Source: an uncultured Prevotellaceae bacterium
Lineage (GTDB): Bacteria > Bacteroidota > Bacteroidia > Bacteroidales > Bacteroidaceae
DNA length: 35,869 bases
Assembly: GCA_900318585.1 (NCBI GenBank)
Contig: ONKY01000101.1
Location: forward strand, 1 to 35,869
Reading direction: 5' to 3'
Shown here: positions 33,252-35,869 of the stretch, one piece after another
How positions within the stretch are numbered: position 1 is the first letter of the stretch
Layout: every line of letters starts with the position of its first letter
Notes under the pieces: generated by a model
The model's database searches: none
What the model was told of the DNA's origin: nothing
What the model saw: the letters and a program-made list of their open reading frames with translations, nothing else
Made by a program: the position numbers and the translations under genes

Positions 33252-33259
33252 CAAAGGTA
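33252..33259 (-). promoter_or_regulatory. -7 element (TACCTTTG) of the importer operon, touching the start codon
   Basis: TACCTTTGCACCATG: only four bases lie between the element and the ATG at 33247. Transcription would begin at or next to the start codon. No Fur-box-like palindrome is evident in the shared spacer. Confidence 0.6.
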
Positions 33260-33357
33260 CGCATTTAAATTCATAATTCATAATTCATCACTCATAATTT
33301 TTAGTCGGCGGTAGCAAATTATTCACTTTTCACTCTTCATTTTTCACTTTTTTTTCG

Positions 33358-33365
33358 TACCTTTG
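33358..33365 (+). promoter_or_regulatory. -7 element (TACCTTTG) of the FadL-like gene
   Basis: TACCTTTGCACC, 31 bases before the ATG at 33397, preceded by T/C-rich reiterations (TTCACTTTTCACTCTTCATT). Confidence 0.6.
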
Positions 33366-33396
33366 CACCAAATTCTTCATTAATTGACCAACTTAT

Positions 33397-34719
33397 ATGA
33401 CAAAAAGACTTTTTTCTGCAGCAGCGCTGCTGTTTTGTGTGGCCCTTGTTTCGAAGGCAGGCGGCTTGATGACCAACACGAATTATCACATTGCTTTCGA
33501 CCGCATGTTTGCACGCGGCGCTTCTATGGAGATTGACGCAGCCTACTCGAACCCTGCCGGACTGGCTTGGGGCTATGACGGTTTCCAGATGTCACTCGAC
33601 TTCCAGAAGCCCTGGCAGAACCGTGACATTGAAACGCCGACTGCCAAGTACAACGGCGTGGCCTCGGCTCCCATTGTGCCCGCCCTCTTTGCCAGCTACA
33701 AGAAAGACCGCTTGGCCGTCTCAACGATGATTGGTATCGTGGGCAGCGGCGGCTTCGTGAAGTACGACAACGGCGTGCCCATGTTCAATGAGAAACTTGC
33801 CGGTCTGTTGGGAGCCAACGGTATCACCTCTGACCAGTACACGCTCGAGTCCCAGATGGAGGGCAAGCAGTACATCTACGGCGGACAGCTCAACTTCACC
33901 TACCGCATCACCGACAACCTCTCGGCAGCTGTGGGCGTGCGTGCCAATTACTATGACGGCTACTACCGTGGCCACGTCAATGCCGACCAGCACCCCATGT
34001 TCAATTCTTTGGCAGCATTGGAGCTTGACGTCGATCAGCGCGCCTGGGGATTCGCCCCCATCCTGAGTGCCGACTTCCACAAAGGGCCGCTCACCCTGGC
34101 TGCCCGCTATGAGTTCCGCACGAAAATCAACACCGAGAACAAGACCAACAAACTCTCTGCCGGCATCGGCGACCAACTGAAGGGCTATCTCGCCGCCAAC
34201 AATCCCGCCGTGCTGCAGAACATCGCTGCTACCCTTGGCAATGAGATGACCCCGTACGCCGACGGTGCCGAGACGCGCTACGACATGCCCGCCCTGCTGG
34301 TAGTGGCTGCCGGTTATGAGATTACACCGAAGGTGCGTGCCGCCTTGGAGTATCATTTCTTCGACGACAAGAATGCCAAGATGGCCGCTGACCGTCAGGA
34401 GTCGCTGACAGGAGGCACCCACGAATTCCTTGCCGGCGTAGAGTTTGATATCAACGATAAGTTCACCGTTAGCTGCGGTGGCCAGCGCACCGACTATGGT
34501 CTGAGCGACGAATACCAGAAGGACACTTCTTTCGCCTGCGACAGCTATAGCGTTGGCCTTGGAGGTGCTGTGAATCTGACTGACAAGGTTCGCCTGAACG
34601 TAAGCTATTTCTGCACTATCTATAGCGACTACACCAAGGAACAGACCGCTGTCTCCGCCAAGACTGTCTACAGCCGCACGAACAATGTCATCGGTGTTGG
34701 CATTGACTATAAGTTCTAA
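33397..34719 (+). CDS. OmpP1/FadL/TodX-family outer-membrane transport protein
   Basis: Fourteen-strand hydrophobic-compound channel family, 440 residues, normal length. The signal peptide MTKRLFSAAALLFCVALVSKAGG is followed by TNTNYHIAFDRMFARGASMEIDAAYSNPAGLAWGYDGFQMSL. The Asn-Pro-Ala-(Gly/Ala) motif near the N-terminal hatch is the FadL hallmark. Strand repeats such as YIYGGQLNFTYRITDNLSAAVGVRANYYDGYYRG and the last strand NVIGVGIDYKF, ending in an aromatic residue, support an outer-membrane barrel. Likely imports fatty acids or other hydrophobic molecules. A strong hairpin terminator follows at 34741. Confidence 0.9.
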   Translation: MTKRLFSAAALLFCVALVSKAGGLMTNTNYHIAFDRMFARGASMEIDAAYSNPAGLAWGYDGFQMSLDFQKPWQNRDIETPTAKYNGVASAPIVPALFASYKKDRLAVSTMIGIVGSGGFVKYDNGVPMFNEKLAGLLGANGITSDQYTLESQMEGKQYIYGGQLNFTYRITDNLSAAVGVRANYYDGYYRGHVNADQHPMFNSLAALELDVDQRAWGFAPILSADFHKGPLTLAARYEFRTKINTENKTNKLSAGIGDQLKGYLAANNPAVLQNIAATLGNEMTPYADGAETRYDMPALLVVAAGYEITPKVRAALEYHFFDDKNAKMAADRQESLTGGTHEFLAGVEFDINDKFTVSCGGQRTDYGLSDEYQKDTSFACDSYSVGLGGAVNLTDKVRLNVSYFCTIYSDYTKEQTAVSAKTVYSRTNNVIGVGIDYKF

Positions 34720-34740
34720 CATTTTTCCTCTTACATACAA

Positions 34741-34776
34741 ATCGGGCCAGGTTCATTGTGGTGAGCCTGGCCCGAT
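34741..34776. terminator. Strong bidirectional hairpin terminator
   Basis: ATCGGGCCAGGTTCA (34741-34755) pairs with TGAGCCTGGCCCGAT (34762-34776) over a 6-base loop: 15 bp with one G-T wobble. It sits between the convergent FadL-like and GH51 genes and would end both. Confidence 0.85.
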
Positions 34777-34815
34777 ACGTTTGTCTTGACGGAACGCTGC
34801 CGTCGCGTTACATCT

Positions 34816-35869
34816 TTACTTCAGCGTCAGCACGACGATGCTCTTGGCGGGAATATTGACCGTCAGCACCCCCTTCTTCAGCTTGGCGTCCTTGAATGCT
34901 GCGGGAGCCACGACGCTGGGGTGCTGGAAGTCGTTGTAGTCAGCCACGTTCTTCGAGGTGAGGATGCGTCCGCTGACCTGCTTAGCCGTGTAGCCGTCAA
35001 TCTGGAAGTCAATGGTCTGAGCCTTGTCGAGGCTGACGTTGGTCAGCGCCAGCACGAGGCTGCCGTCCGTGGCTTTTGCTGCCGAGGCGGAGAGCATGGG
35101 GCAGGGGCGGTAGCCGGCATCCTTAGCGCCCTCCTTCTCCTTGAAGTAGGCCTTGCTCACCTGAATAGTCTCTGTGGGCAGGTCAACGGGCAGGTAGGTG
35201 GCCTCCATAAACGGCGTGTACATCTCGAACACGTGGTAGGTGGGCGTCAGCACCATGTGGCCCGTGCCTTCCTGATCGGTCAGTATCATTGACTGCAGCA
35301 CGTTTACCACCTGTGCGATGTTGGCCATTTTCACGCGGTCGGTATATTTGTGGAACACGTTCAGCGACAGCGAGGCAACAAAGGCGTCGCGCAGGGCGTT
35401 CTGCTGGAACAGGTGTCCGCTGATGGTGCCCGGCTCCTCGTCCCACCAGGTGCCCCACTCGTCAACGAGCAGTCCAATCTGGTTCTTCGGGTCTTTCTCG
35501 TCCATGATGGCCTTGTGCTTCTTGATCACCTCCTCTATCTCTAAGCACTTGCCTAATGCCCAGTAGTACTGGTCGTTGTCGAACTTTGTGGCCGAGCCCT
35601 TCGAGCCCTCCCAGCCGGAGCAGGTGTAGTAGTGGAGCGAGATGCCCTGCATGCGGTTGCCGATGTTGTTCATCAGGACGGTTGTCCAGTTGTAGTCGTA
35701 GTCGCTGGCGCCGGAGGCGATGCGGTAGAGCCTGTTGGCACCCTGGTCGCGCAGGTAGGTAGCCTCCTGGAACGGAGTGTACATCTGGAATACATGGTAT
35801 GTTGGAGTGAGCACCATATGACCTGTTCCTTCCTGATCTGTGAGGATCATCGACTGCAGTACGTTCACC
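34816..35869 (-). CDS. GH51 alpha-L-arabinofuranosidase, 3' part, with internal duplication; runs off the right edge
   Basis: About 350 codons open to the window edge. The core is GH51: RLYRIASGASDYDYNWT, MQGISLHYYTCSGW, the nucleophile Glu in LLVDEWGTWWDEEPG, then the C-terminal beta-sandwich ending KLKKGVLTVNIPAKSIVVLTLK. GH51 enzymes release arabinose from arabinan and arabinoxylan. The order is abnormal at the upstream end: the segment NVLQSMILTDQEGTGHMVLT through ATYL, which belongs near the C-terminal end of the catalytic domain (second copy at 35191-35310), also appears at about 35751-35869. There the region with the acid/base Glu (Gly-Asn-Glu) should lie; it is not visible. The two copies are about 80% identical in DNA (22 differences in about 109 bases) but 36 of 38 residues match. 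Confidence 0.85.
   Translation of the reverse strand, partial: VNVLQSMILTDQEGTGHMVLTPTYHVFQMYTPFQEATYLRDQGANRLYRIASGASDYDYNWTTVLMNNIGNRMQGISLHYYTCSGWEGSKGSATKFDNDQYYWALGKCLEIEEVIKKHKAIMDEKDPKNQIGLLVDEWGTWWDEEPGTISGHLFQQNALRDAFVASLSLNVFHKYTDRVKMANIAQVVNVLQSMILTDQEGTGHMVLTPTYHVFEMYTPFMEATYLPVDLPTETIQVSKAYFKEKEGAKDAGYRPCPMLSASAAKATDGSLVLALTNVSLDKAQTIDFQIDGYTAKQVSGRILTSKNVADYNDFQHPSVVAPAAFKDAKLKKGVLTVNIPAKSIVVLTLK
35751..35869 (-). repeat. Diverged second copy of a GH51 segment
   Basis: Matches 35191-35310 over about 110 bases at roughly 80%, nearly all differences synonymous. The two copies share GCAGGTAGGT at the point where they stop matching (35751-35760 and 35190-35199). The copy therefore comes from a paralogous GH51 gene, not from a simple duplication of this one. 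Confidence 0.85.

Noticed and set aside
33721-34740. 339-codon frame antisense to the FadL-like gene, and long antisense frames over ilvB (4875-5855) and map (6386-7309)
   Set aside because: They mirror well-supported genes codon for codon, have no family motifs, and are expected where GC-rich third positions leave the opposite strand open.
1-35869. tRNA, rRNA, riboswitch or complete insertion sequence
   Set aside because: None was recognised by eye. A tRNAscan-SE/Infernal run would settle it; short or diverged RNAs could have been missed.

Overview
The window most likely comes from an anaerobic Bacteroidales bacterium, probably Prevotellaceae (Prevotella/Segatella-like). The genus is an inference. 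The evidence is: at least 14 genes with the Bacteroidetes -7 element TAnnTTTG just upstream; a Rho factor with a long charged and Q/N-rich insertion; a CarboxypepD_reg-plus-barrel outer-membrane protein; Bacteroidetes-restricted families (DUF4861, DUF4468, a DUF4421-like pseudogene, a GldB-like lipoprotein); and a GH51 arabinofuranosidase.

Layout. (1) 1-1436 is accessory DNA: a RAYT/IS200-like HUH transposase running off the left edge, then a frameshifted remnant of a DUF3987-type mobile-element protein with inverted repeats on both sides. (2) 1437-1997 is a small lipoprotein. (3) 2222-8942 is a plus-strand run ilvD-ilvB-ilvN-map-tsaD-pncC: branched-chain amino-acid synthesis, then N-terminal methionine removal, the tRNA t6A enzyme and NMN deamidase. 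(4) 12235-9009 is the minus-strand histidine cluster hisG-hisD-hisC. It is divergent from a lipoprotein lytic transglycosylase (12322-13521). (5) 13524-17666 holds a DUF4861 protein, a GldB-like lipoprotein and rho. (6) 17667-18153 is a gene-free spacer with a 21-bp direct-repeat array, followed by a 1073-residue outer-membrane barrel protein. (7) 21468-25015 runs plus-strand: a 28-residue membrane micro-ORF, ettA, a nitroreductase, kdsC-like and maf. (8) 25004-25810 (minus) is an unknown protein with an acidic tail, and rarA, a TRIC-type membrane protein and an iron alcohol dehydrogenase follow on plus. (9) 29105-31023 has a DUF4468 protein and a DUF4421-like pseudogene. (10) 31063-33247 encodes the permease and binding lipoprotein of a FecCD/BtuCF-type importer, divergent from a FadL-like porin. 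(11) The right edge carries the 3' half of a GH51 gene with an odd internal duplication.

Most of the window is ordinary housekeeping sequence. No clearly new multi-gene system is visible. The features that stand out are small-scale: tandem micro-duplications that repeatedly straddle start or stop codons, the 21-bp array between rho and the barrel gene, a frame-perfect pseudogene whose four stops each need only one C-to-T change, the GH51 chimera, and start codons that almost touch the -7 promoter element, which suggests leaderless mRNAs.
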